Shown here: positions 1 through 5,378 of the stretch, piece after piece
Layout of the letters: every line of letters begins with the position of its first letter
How positions within the stretch are numbered: the stretch's first letter is position 1
Assembly (NCBI GenBank): GCA_938023085.1
Contig: CALHDP010000116.1
Location: 1 to 5,919, forward strand
DNA: 5,919 nt
Direction: 5' to 3'
Source of the DNA: an uncultured Collinsella sp.
GTDB taxonomy: Bacteria; Actinomycetota; Coriobacteriia; Coriobacteriales; Coriobacteriaceae
The notes under the pieces: model-generated
What the model saw: the letters and a program-made list of their open reading frames with translations, nothing else
The model's database searches: none
What the model was told of the DNA's origin: nothing
Program-made: the position numbers and the translations under genes

Positions 1-265
1 CGACGGATACGGGGCCGCGCGCCAGCGCGCCGGAGCCCGTCGCGTAGTACCAGGTGCCGCCGTCGAGGACCCATCCGGTCGCCATGGCGCCGGACGAATT
101 AAACCAGTACAGGGAGCCGTTGCACTCGTGGAGCCCGGTAGCCATGGCGCCGCCCGCGTCGGGCTCGAGCCAGTACCACGTGCCACTCTGAAACAACCAT
201 CCGGTATACGCCTTGCCGTTGGAGGCTGCATAATACCAGGTGCTGTCAATTAGTTGCCAATGATA
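1..265 (-). repeat. Cell-wall-binding repeats of the lysozyme (at least four units, array incomplete)
   Basis: Residues about 271-354 of the lysozyme contain units of roughly 20 residues with the pattern WYY/WYW, a short turn, SGAM, then TGW. Recognisable cores start at residues 279 (TWYYAASNG), 299 (TWYWLEPDAGGAM), 321 (SLYWFNSSGAM) and 340 (GTWYYATGSGA). This is the choline-binding/cell-wall-binding repeat fold, which holds wall hydrolases on the surface by stacking aromatic residues around a ligand. Choline is the known ligand in pneumococci; the ligand here cannot be read from the sequence. The array continues past the left edge. Confidence 0.9.
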
Positions 266-1075
266 AAGAGAGACATCAACATACGCGTAGTTCATATCAA
301 CGTTGCCGTTGATTCCAGGGATTTTTCCGTTGCTCTTATACTGCCAAAAACTGTAATTACCGGTATAGTCACATTGCGAGTTATATTGAGCAATCCAATG
401 ATCCCAAGAGCTACTCTTAAAAACAGAGTCAGTCAAAATGTTGTTAAACCAATTTAAATTTGCATAAATACCAGGCTCATATCCTGCGGCAGAAATCCTA
501 TTACAAAAAACCTGCACCCTCGATGCAATTCCGGTTTGACGTCCATTTGCAATTATCGAGTTATCCTCAAGATCGTAATACACCGGCAATCTTGGATTAT
601 GCCCAGAAAGGCAATTGATCACCATTGATGCCTCATCGGCTGCCTGCTGATTATCAAAAGCATATGAATAGATATAGACGCCGTAGGGAATTCCGAGTCG
701 CTCGCACTCAGAAATATTTCGATTAAATTGATAGTCAACTCGACCGCCCCAAGATGGAGCGCCAAATCCAACACGCAGAATAGCGAAATCGATACCAGAA
801 GCCTTAACAGCATTCCAGTCAATACGTCCTTGATGCTCACTGACATCGATACCCTGCGCCGTAGCCCCATCGGGAAGAATGTCCATGGACAATAAGGCTA
901 TTCCATCTTCATCGGAAGAAGCATCCTCTGCGACCAATTGCCCATCCTCATAACGCCAGGAATTCTCAACTAGGGACCGCGCAGCTTCCGCGTTCGAGGG
1001 AAAAACAAACACAGAAATGGGCGCAAGGACAATCAGCACCAACAATGCCGAAAATAACTTAAGATGTTTGCTCAT
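1..1075 (-). CDS. Secreted GH25 lysozyme with C-terminal cell-wall-binding repeats (3' end beyond left edge)
   Basis: Probable 1,4-beta-N-acetylmuramidase that cuts the glycan backbone of peptidoglycan outside the cell. Translating the minus strand from the ATG at 1075 gives 358 residues with no stop before the left edge. Residues 1-31 form a Sec signal peptide (basic start MSKHLK, hydrophobic core 8-25, likely cleavage after SNA or AEA). Residues 75-265 form the GH25 domain: it opens with GIDVSEHQG and IDW, has YYDLED at 166-171, and closes with FWQY and NVDMN. D77, D168, E170 and D260 match the family's acidic active-site positions, so it looks catalytically intact. Aromatic repeats start near residue 271 (WYYAASNG, TGW, SSGAMATGW). 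The start is supported by GAGG at 1081-1084, five bases upstream. It lies 262 bp downstream of the peptidase gene. GC content is low in the catalytic part and high in the repeats. The family call is very secure; total length is unknown. Confidence 0.95.
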   Translation of the reverse strand, partial: MSKHLKLFSALLVLIVLAPISVFVFPSNAEAARSLVENSWRYEDGQLVAEDASSDEDGIALLSMDILPDGATAQGIDVSEHQGRIDWNAVKASGIDFAILRVGFGAPSWGGRVDYQFNRNISECERLGIPYGVYIYSYAFDNQQAADEASMVINCLSGHNPRLPVYYDLEDNSIIANGRQTGIASRVQVFCNRISAAGYEPGIYANLNWFNNILTDSVFKSSSWDHWIAQYNSQCDYTGNYSFWQYKSNGKIPGINGNVDMNYAYVDVSLYHWQLIDSTWYYAASNGKAYTGWLFQSGTWYWLEPDAGGAMATGLHECNGSLYWFNSSGAMATGWVLDGGTWYYATGSGALARGPVSV

Positions 1076-1091
1076 GTAAACCTCGTCATTC

Positions 1092-1209
1092 GTTCTTGTT
1101 TGCGTCTAGCTTACAGCATGGCTGTGAAAGATTCCCGAACATCCAACTGGACAAGGTGCCATCTAGGACGACAAATAACTGCACGCAATACCACAATGTA
1201 AACAAGAAC
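1092..1209 (-). repeat. 10-bp inverted repeat in the lysozyme gene's upstream region
   Basis: A perfect 10-bp inverted repeat, GTTCTTGTTT at 1092-1101 and AAACAAGAAC at 1200-1209, has about 98 bp between its arms. On the minus-strand RNA the second arm ends seven bases before the GAGG ribosome binding site of the lysozyme gene. Pairing would make a large leader structure that closes just upstream of translation initiation. The match could be chance: about a 3% expectation for some 10-bp inverted repeat in a gap of this size. No known riboswitch class is recognised here. Confidence 0.3.
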
Positions 1210-1228
1210 TTCCCAGCAGGGTGAAACC

Positions 1229-1245
1229 AAGGACTCCTAGTCCCT
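1229..1245 (-). other. Small hairpin in the peptidase-lysozyme gap
   Basis: On the minus strand AGGGACT and AGTCCTT flank a three-base loop AGG, giving a 7-bp stem that includes one G-U pair. No T-run follows, so it is not a standard intrinsic terminator. It may be part of the structured upstream region of the lysozyme gene. I saw no convincing -35/-10 pair for the lysozyme anywhere between 1076 and 1337. Confidence 0.3.
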
Positions 1246-1265
1246 ACTCTTTGCCCAAGGAATGC

Positions 1266-1295
1266 CGACATCAGTTAGCTTTCAAACCAGATGTC
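1266..1295 (-). other. 10-bp hairpin downstream of the peptidase gene
   Basis: On the minus strand GACATC, a bulged T and GGTT pair with AACT and GATGTC around an eight-base loop. The stem begins about 43 bases after the peptidase stop codon, directly after the T-run of the weaker hairpin at 1304-1324. Without a T-run of its own it would be an atypical terminator; it could equally be an RNA 3'-end stabiliser or leader structure. Confidence 0.35.
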
Positions 1296-1324
1296 AAAAA
1301 GGCAGGGAGCCCAGAGAGTCCCCT
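1296..1324 (-). terminator. Weak candidate intrinsic terminator of the peptidase gene
   Basis: Fourteen bases after the peptidase stop, the minus strand carries AGGGGAC and GCTCCCT, which can form six pairs (one G-U, one mismatch) around a seven-base loop. GCC and then five T residues follow at 1296-1300. The position and T-run fit a terminator; the stem is short and imperfect, so some readthrough into the lysozyme gene is plausible. Confidence 0.4.
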
Positions 1325-1337
1325 ACAACTCGGAATT

Positions 1338-3569
1338 CTAACGAATCAATATTACTTTCGATGGACCCAAAGCAGTCAAACCAGAAATACGGTTTCCATA
1401 ACCGTCACTATGCCAAAACAAGTTTTCGCTCGGCGAATTGCCCCAGAAAAAGCCAATGTGACTATCGTCCGCATATGGGTTGTAAGGATTGAAGAACACA
1501 ATGTCCCCCTTACGAGCCAAACCGCTACGTAGCAACTCATCAATAGAGTTGAAATAAGTCACGTTTGCGCACGTATCGATAGCGTAGCCGTACCAACGAT
1601 AAGCGTTAACGCAGCCGCCCCTTCCGGGACCACCACTCCAAGGGGAATGGCTCTGCTCGGCGGCAATTGGAGCTAAATTCCCGCCCGCTTTCATATATGC
1701 ATGCGATACAAATCCGCCGCAGTTCATACCGGTATACCCGTCCCAACGAGGATCACCCTTTGGATACATGCATGTTTCTTGGCTAAGATGCGTATCATAG
1801 CGTGTTCCACGGTAATAGCCATCGTTCTCGTGGCTCATAAGCCAATTGACCAGGCTGGACCTATTAACCCCTAAAACAGAACCAGACGTATTCAACCATG
1901 CACCACTTGCATTGAAGTAATAGTCAACACCATCGATTTTCAGCCACCCGTTAGCAAACATGGCGCCCGAAGGCTGGAGCCAGTACCACGTACCGCCGTC
2001 ATTAAGCCATCCAGTTTTCATCTTGAATGTGGAAGGGTCCATCCAATACCACGCACCGTTGACATATTGCCAACCAGACTTAAGGACACCATTGGAAGAT
2101 GCGTAGTACCAAGTATTGCCACTTTCGCCAGAAGCGTCTTTCGACAAAATCCAACCAGACGCCACGTTAATGGCACCATTCGCATCCGCATAGAAAACCG
2201 AGTCTCCAATATGAATGATACCCGGCAACGAAGACGAGTCGACGCAGCCCGATGCCACAGGGGACCCGTCGGGTGCAATAGGCAATGGATCATTCAACGC
2301 ACCAGAAGAATCCGCCCATGACATCCCGTCGCTCAAGTTGATCCAACACGAAGAAGCCATCGCGCCGGAGCCAAAAGAATAATAGCGCGTGTCGCCTACC
2401 GTATATTCACCAGTGCGCATTGCGCCGGATACGTCATCAAGGTAATACCAGGCGCTTCCGGACTTTATCCATCGTCCTCGTTGAATAGCTCCGCTTGATG
2501 CGGCGTAATACCAAGTACCATCAGCAAGTGCCCAGCCTGTTGCCATGGCACCTGAGCTCGTAAGGAAATAGGTGGACGAGCCCACTTGAACAAAGCCCGT
2601 AGACATAACATGGCTTCCTGGATCCAGGTAATACCAAGAATTCCCCAGAAGTAACCAGCCTCCATGCAGCAAACCGTTGGAGTCAGCGTAATACCAGTTG
2701 TTGTCAATAAGCGCCCACTGGGAGGAGAGCATGGCCCCTGAACTGTTAAAGATATAAGGGGTGCCATTACATTCTTTCAACCCGGTGGCCATAGAACCGT
2801 CTGCAGGATCAAGCCAGTACCAACGACCCCCATCCGAGAGCCAACCTTTTACCAGGGGGCCAGAGCCGGAGAAATAGTGCCAAACGAAAGCATCAAGATG
2901 CCATCCGATAAGCATCGCACCAGAAGAAGAGAATCCATACGTGGCTCCCCCGATCTGCAGCATCGAGTCGTGGACCATCTTGCCTTCATCATCCAGCCAA
3001 TACCAGTTGCTGCCGTCTGAAAGCCAGCCTTTTACCATGGCGCCAGAACCGGAGAAATAACGCCAAGCAGAAGTGGAGCCCGTAGAATCTAGGTACCAGC
3101 CGACACGCATTGCGCCCGAAGAGGAGAAGGCATACGTCGCACCCCCGACTTGAACCAACCCATCCTGAGCCATTCGACCTTCGTCGTCGAACCAGTACCA
3201 GCTACCGTTTATATGTCTCCAAGAAGAAACAGCGATTGTTCCGTCAGACAAGCCCCAACGCCAAAAACCAGCCCCCTCTTCGGGCGATATCCACCCCTGA
3301 TGCCAAATAATTTGATTTGAATCCTCAGAAGGGGTCTCATTATCCACCTGAGAGTTCTGCTCGACGGCAAAGGTCGATTCGCGATGAGCATCAACGCCTG
3401 ACTCGACAGAAGCAATAGCAACGTTAGATGCGGGACCTTCGTCAGTGTTATTCAAATCAAGGGCGTATAACATCGAGGGCGAACCCAAAAGGAGCCCCAA
3501 AGAAACAAGGCCCGAAAAGACCAGCACCTCGAATGAGCATTTCTTCATAGCAGCACGGTATCCAATCAT
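1338..3569 (-). CDS. Secreted NlpC/P60-like cysteine peptidase with long cell-wall-binding repeat array
   Basis: Probable wall hydrolase of 743 residues acting outside the cell, likely on peptidoglycan stem peptides. Residues 1-36 are a Sec signal peptide with cleavage likely after LYA. Residues 37-88 are an acidic, Ser/Asn-rich linker. Residues 88-562 are cell-wall-binding repeats. Residues 565-743 form the enzymatic domain: GMNCGGFVSHAY supplies the candidate nucleophile C617, KGDIVFF precedes it in the usual NlpC/P60 or CHAP order, DSHIGFFWG supplies H704, and LFWHSDG follows with H720 as a possible third polar residue. I recall similar C-terminal domains in other Coriobacteriia surface proteins, but could not check. 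The ATG at 3569 has GAGGTGA (3582-3588) 12 bases upstream. A second in-frame ATG at 3548 (residue 8, MKKCSFE) would also give a normal signal peptide but lacks a Shine-Dalgarno. It lies 59 bp after the 496-residue gene, possibly co-transcribed. The family call is strong; the exact bond cleaved is inferred. Confidence 0.92.
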   Translation of the reverse strand: MIGYRAAMKKCSFEVLVFSGLVSLGLLLGSPSMLYALDLNNTDEGPASNVAIASVESGVDAHRESTFAVEQNSQVDNETPSEDSNQIIWHQGWISPEEGAGFWRWGLSDGTIAVSSWRHINGSWYWFDDEGRMAQDGLVQVGGATYAFSSSGAMRVGWYLDSTGSTSAWRYFSGSGAMVKGWLSDGSNWYWLDDEGKMVHDSMLQIGGATYGFSSSGAMLIGWHLDAFVWHYFSGSGPLVKGWLSDGGRWYWLDPADGSMATGLKECNGTPYIFNSSGAMLSSQWALIDNNWYYADSNGLLHGGWLLLGNSWYYLDPGSHVMSTGFVQVGSSTYFLTSSGAMATGWALADGTWYYAASSGAIQRGRWIKSGSAWYYLDDVSGAMRTGEYTVGDTRYYSFGSGAMASSCWINLSDGMSWADSSGALNDPLPIAPDGSPVASGCVDSSSLPGIIHIGDSVFYADANGAINVASGWILSKDASGESGNTWYYASSNGVLKSGWQYVNGAWYWMDPSTFKMKTGWLNDGGTWYWLQPSGAMFANGWLKIDGVDYYFNASGAWLNTSGSVLGVNRSSLVNWLMSHENDGYYRGTRYDTHLSQETCMYPKGDPRWDGYTGMNCGGFVSHAYMKAGGNLAPIAAEQSHSPWSGGPGRGGCVNAYRWYGYAIDTCANVTYFNSIDELLRSGLARKGDIVFFNPYNPYADDSHIGFFWGNSPSENLFWHSDGYGNRISGLTALGPSKVILIR
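1884..3308 (-). repeat. Cell-wall-binding repeat array of the peptidase (more than 20 units)
   Basis: Residues 88-562 are built from units of about 20 residues with WYY/WYW/TYx cores followed by SGAM and GW, e.g. NWYWLDDEG, TWYYAASSGA, AWYWMDP. They are more diverged than those of the 496-residue protein. A less regular stretch at residues 424-450 (DPLPIAPDGSPV and following) interrupts the pattern. C408 and C442 flank this stretch and could form a disulfide in the exported protein. Confidence 0.88.
2826..3200 (-). repeat. Tandem internal duplication of about 65 residues in the peptidase array
   Basis: Residues 124-188 and 189-249 align along their full length. WYWFDDEGRM matches WYWLDDEGKM, VGGATYAFSSSGAM matches IGGATYGFSSSGAM, and WRYFSGSGAMVKGWLSDG matches WHYFSGSGPLVKGWLSDG. 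The second copy is four residues shorter because it lacks the STGSTSA-like turn. A three-repeat block was evidently duplicated as one piece and then diverged. Confidence 0.85.
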
Positions 3570-3574
3570 GCAGC

Positions 3575-3602
3575 GACCCCGTCACCTCAGGGCAACGGGG
3601 CC
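3575..3602 (-). promoter_or_regulatory. 12-bp hairpin holding the peptidase Shine-Dalgarno sequence
   Basis: On the minus-strand RNA, GGCCCCGUUGCC (3602-3591) pairs with GGUGACGGGGUC (3586-3575) around the loop CUGA: 12 pairs, three of them G-U. The G-U pairs become A-C mismatches on the other strand, so the structure favours minus-strand RNA. The hairpin starts 26 bases after the upstream stop and ends five bases before the peptidase ATG. Most of GAGGUGA, the only good Shine-Dalgarno for that gene, lies inside the stem. It could block translation initiation or act as a terminator without a U-run (the following bases are UCGCUGC). The pairing is read directly; the function is inferred. Confidence 0.6.
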
Positions 3603-3628
3603 TCAATCAAAACTAGCTCAGTAATGTA

Positions 3629-5119
3629 CTAGCCAATTTGCTGGCAGTTTTTGCACTCTCGTGAAGCGCCACGCCTCTGGGCCTCCTGGATAGAGATCTG
3701 CGAATAGCCCTTTGCGTCCTTGCCAACGGTACGGCACTTATGCGTATGGTAAACATGGCTACCGCTCTTGTACCAAACTAAACCGTAGCCCGGAATCCAC
3801 TTGCCGTCCTCGCCGACATAGTAGGAGCCAACCCAGGCATTCGTAGCCATGGCACCGGAAGACTGGAGGTAGTAGTCGCCGACCCAGGCGTCGTGGGCCA
3901 TAGCGCCGGAACCGCTAAAGTAGTACCAGGCGCCGCCGACCTGACGCCAGCCGGTGGCCATCGCGCCGGAATCGTCGAACCAGTACCAAACTCCACCAAC
4001 GTTAGCCCAAGAGTTAGAGGCCATAGCGCCCGAACCTCCGAGCCAATACCACGTGCCGCCATTGCTTAGCCAGCCGGTTGCCATGGCGCCCGAACCGCTC
4101 GCATAGTACCAAGAGCCGCCTGCCAAGAACCACCCAGAGGCCATTGTACCGGAGTCGCCGAACCAGTACCAGGAGCCGCCGAGGCTGCGCCAGCTGTTAG
4201 CGACCATGGCGCCCGAGCCGTCGAGGTAGAACCACGTACCGCCGATGTTGAGCCAGCCAGTGACCATCGCACCGGAGGCATTAGTGTAGTACCAGGTACC
4301 CGAATCGTTGATCCAGCCAGTCAGCATGACCCCAGATTCGTTGAAATAGTACCAAGCCCCGCCGAGATTATGCCAACCGGTCAATAGCTCACCGTCGGAG
4401 GTCGCATAGGACCACTTTCCGTAGATGGAGTCGTAGAACCAGCCACTATGCTGCATGCGGCCATCGGCGTTGGCACCAGGGGTGTTCAGGAAGTAGTTCT
4501 TGCCGTCAATCTGAACTCGGCCGTATGCCATATCATGGCTTTCGGGGTAGAAGTAGTACTTGTCCCCACCGATAGACTGCCAGCCCGAAACTGCGGTCCC
4601 GTCAGCATCAAAATAGTACCAGACAGCTTCGTAATCCTTATGCCACTGGTTCGTGACCATGGCGCCAGTCTCGGGATCGAAATAGCGAAGGTTGCCGTCC
4701 TCGAACCGAACGAGTCCGGTCTGCATTAAACCATCTTTGTTGAAATAGTATGTACCTGCGGGACGTGATATAACTCCAGAAGGATCGGTCCGCGAGGCGC
4801 TCTTATCGATAGAATTTAAGCCTACTAGAAAATCTCTGTGAGCAGTCCCCCCGGCATTGCACTCGACGCTATACCGCGTAAGAGGGCCAGACATCTGTTC
4901 ATTTTGAGTGCCGTTCCAACCGTCATATCCCCAGTAAGAAATCGGACGGTTATCACCAACGCACCATTCCGTGGGCTCGTCTACCGAGGCGCTACCCCCT
5001 CCAACACCGCCAATAAGTCCTGCTTTTGCGGTCAATGGAGCGCAAGTAAGGCAGGCAGTTGCAAATGCGGCCAAACCGAAAGCCTTTAGCCCGCGCCATC
5101 TCCTTCGAACGTCTTTCAT
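3629..5119 (-). CDS. Secreted cell-wall-binding repeat protein with Cys/His tail, function unknown
   Basis: A 496-residue exported protein. Residues 1-33 are a signal peptide with a strongly basic start (MKDVRRRWRG) and probable cleavage at AKA-G; no good lipobox is present. Residues 34-120 are unrecognised, with two cysteines (C53, C87) that could form a disulfide. Residues 122-441 are about 16 cell-wall-binding repeats, the later ones very regular at 20-21 residues. Residues 448-496 are a small domain with YHTHKC, EAQRRG and CKNC: H458, C462, C489 and C492 form an H-x3-C...C-x2-C set, like the short zinc-binding tails sometimes found on secreted or nuclease-linked proteins. No hydrolase domain is visible, so it may be an adhesin, wall-structural protein or scaffold. 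The start has AAAGGA at 5126-5131, six bases upstream. It is the first of the three repeat-protein genes and lies downstream of a terminator, so it probably has its own promoter. Confidence 0.93.
   Translation of the reverse strand: MKDVRRRWRGLKAFGLAAFATACLTCAPLTAKAGLIGGVGGGSASVDEPTEWCVGDNRPISYWGYDGWNGTQNEQMSGPLTRYSVECNAGGTAHRDFLVGLNSIDKSASRTDPSGVISRPAGTYYFNKDGLMQTGLVRFEDGNLRYFDPETGAMVTNQWHKDYEAVWYYFDADGTAVSGWQSIGGDKYYFYPESHDMAYGRVQIDGKNYFLNTPGANADGRMQHSGWFYDSIYGKWSYATSDGELLTGWHNLGGAWYYFNESGVMLTGWINDSGTWYYTNASGAMVTGWLNIGGTWFYLDGSGAMVANSWRSLGGSWYWFGDSGTMASGWFLAGGSWYYASGSGAMATGWLSNGGTWYWLGGSGAMASNSWANVGGVWYWFDDSGAMATGWRQVGGAWYYFSGSGAMAHDAWVGDYYLQSSGAMATNAWVGSYYVGEDGKWIPGYGLVWYKSGSHVYHTHKCRTVGKDAKGYSQISIQEAQRRGASRECKNCQQIG
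3797..4756 (-). repeat. Cell-wall-binding repeat array of the 496-residue protein (about 16 units)
   Basis: Aromatic cores begin near residues 123, 144, 167, 187, 208, 236, 256, 276, 296, 317, 337, 357, 378, 398, 416 and 432. From 236 to 398 the spacing is a strict 20 or 21 residues with consensus GGxWYYxxxSGAMATGW. The early units (123-236) are irregular. The last two (YYLQSSGAMATNAW, YYVGEDGKW) are the shortened closing type. At DNA level the array has a 60-63 bp periodicity that favours slippage and recombination. Confidence 0.92.
3884..4219 (-). repeat. Higher-order 61-residue super-repeat inside the array
   Basis: Residues 301-361 and 362 onward follow the same three-repeat pattern: GSGAMVANSW matches GSGAMASNSW exactly 61 residues later (W310 and W371). 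WYWFGDSGTMASGW then matches WYWFDDSGAMATGW, and WYYASGSGAMATGW matches WYYFSGSGAMAHDAW. This indicates duplication of a block of three units. Confidence 0.7.
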
Positions 5120-5158
5120 AGAACATCCTTTCCACGAATCCGGCGGAATCTATATGTT

Positions 5159-5187
5159 ATTTTTAAACTAGCAACTGGTGAATTCAA
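5159..5187 (-). promoter_or_regulatory. Candidate promoter of the 496-residue gene
   Basis: On the minus strand TTGAAT (5187-5182) and AAAAAT (5164-5159) are separated by 17 bases, each matching four of six consensus positions of a housekeeping-type promoter. It sits about 40 bases upstream of the ATG. A TATAGAT sequence at 5154-5148 is a competing -10 but lacks a well-placed -35. The location, just past a terminator and before a gene with a good ribosome binding site, supports a promoter somewhere here; the exact one is uncertain. Confidence 0.35.
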
Positions 5188-5198
5188 GCGTTTTCAAG
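5183..5198 (-). promoter_or_regulatory. Direct repeat CTTGAA spaced one helical turn, possible operator
   Basis: The minus strand reads CTTGAA, four bases, then CTTGAA again, so the two copies start 10 bp apart and face the same side of the helix. The second copy overlaps the candidate -35 element. Such spacing can mark a pair of activator or repressor half-sites; two hexamers alone are thin evidence. Confidence 0.25.
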
Positions 5199-5208
5199 TC
5201 AGAGACCG

Positions 5209-5220
5209 AAATATATATTT
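5209..5220. promoter_or_regulatory. Perfect 12-bp AT palindrome AAATATATATTT
   Basis: A fully self-complementary A/T sequence lies about 90 bp upstream of the 496-residue gene, in a short AT-rich patch unlike the flanking GC-rich sequence. It could be an operator, an upstream promoter element or simply easily melted DNA. No known regulator can be assigned. Confidence 0.3.
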
Positions 5221-5275
5221 GACTAGCCCCATTAGCATTCGCATTCAAATGTAGACAGGGCACCGCTCTACCCGA

Positions 5276-5313
5276 GACAAGAAGGCCCACCCAGCAAAAC
5301 GCGCGGGCAGGCC
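5276..5313 (-). terminator. Intrinsic terminator after the glycosyltransferase gene
   Basis: On the minus strand GGCCTGCCC (5313-5305) pairs with GGGTGGGCC (5292-5284): nine pairs, two of them G-U, with a 12-base loop. The T-rich stretch TTCTTGTC follows at 5283-5276. It lies about 65 bases past the glycosyltransferase stop codon and should separate that gene from the repeat-protein genes. Confidence 0.7.
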
Positions 5314-5378
5314 ACAGCAACAAGCAAAACGCAACGACGACGATGGTTTAACTAGACAACAGACATGGCCGCTCCGAT

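Noticed and set aside
254..457. Plus-strand ORF of 67 codons within the lysozyme region
   Set aside because: It lies wholly antisense to the conserved GH25 domain, whose frame is intact; a shadow ORF.
1201..1260. Possible cyclic-di-AMP (ydaO-type) riboswitch before the lysozyme gene, a known arrangement for wall hydrolases in actinobacteria
   Set aside because: I could not find the conserved core sequences of that class in the gap; only short generic hairpins are visible.
1086..1271. A 61-codon minus-strand ORF in the gap between peptidase and lysozyme genes
   Set aside because: There is no ribosome binding site before its ATG, the start lies in a hairpin arm, it uses rare codons such as AGA, AGG and CTA, and the product has no recognisable features. 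Judged chance.
1221..1532. Plus-strand ORFs (103 and 76 codons) across the 3' end of the peptidase gene
   Set aside because: They overlap the conserved peptidase domain on the opposite strand, lack credible start signals, and their products look like antisense translation.
2018..2293. Out-of-frame minus-strand ORFs inside the repeat arrays (also near 2465-2767, 3778-4062 and 4066-4281)
   Set aside because: Repetitive GC-rich coding sequence creates long open shifted frames. Their low-complexity products repeat the period of the true array and have no start signals.
3797..4756. The regular 60-63 bp periodicity as a possible CRISPR array or minisatellite
   Set aside because: The period equals 20-21 codons in frame with conserved aromatic and SGAM residues; it is a protein repeat without CRISPR repeat-spacer structure.
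3629..5119. Lipoprotein signal in the 496-residue protein (cysteines C23 and C26 near the signal peptide)
   Set aside because: Neither cysteine has a leucine-like residue at -3 and small residues in the right order, while AKA-G is a normal signal peptidase I site.
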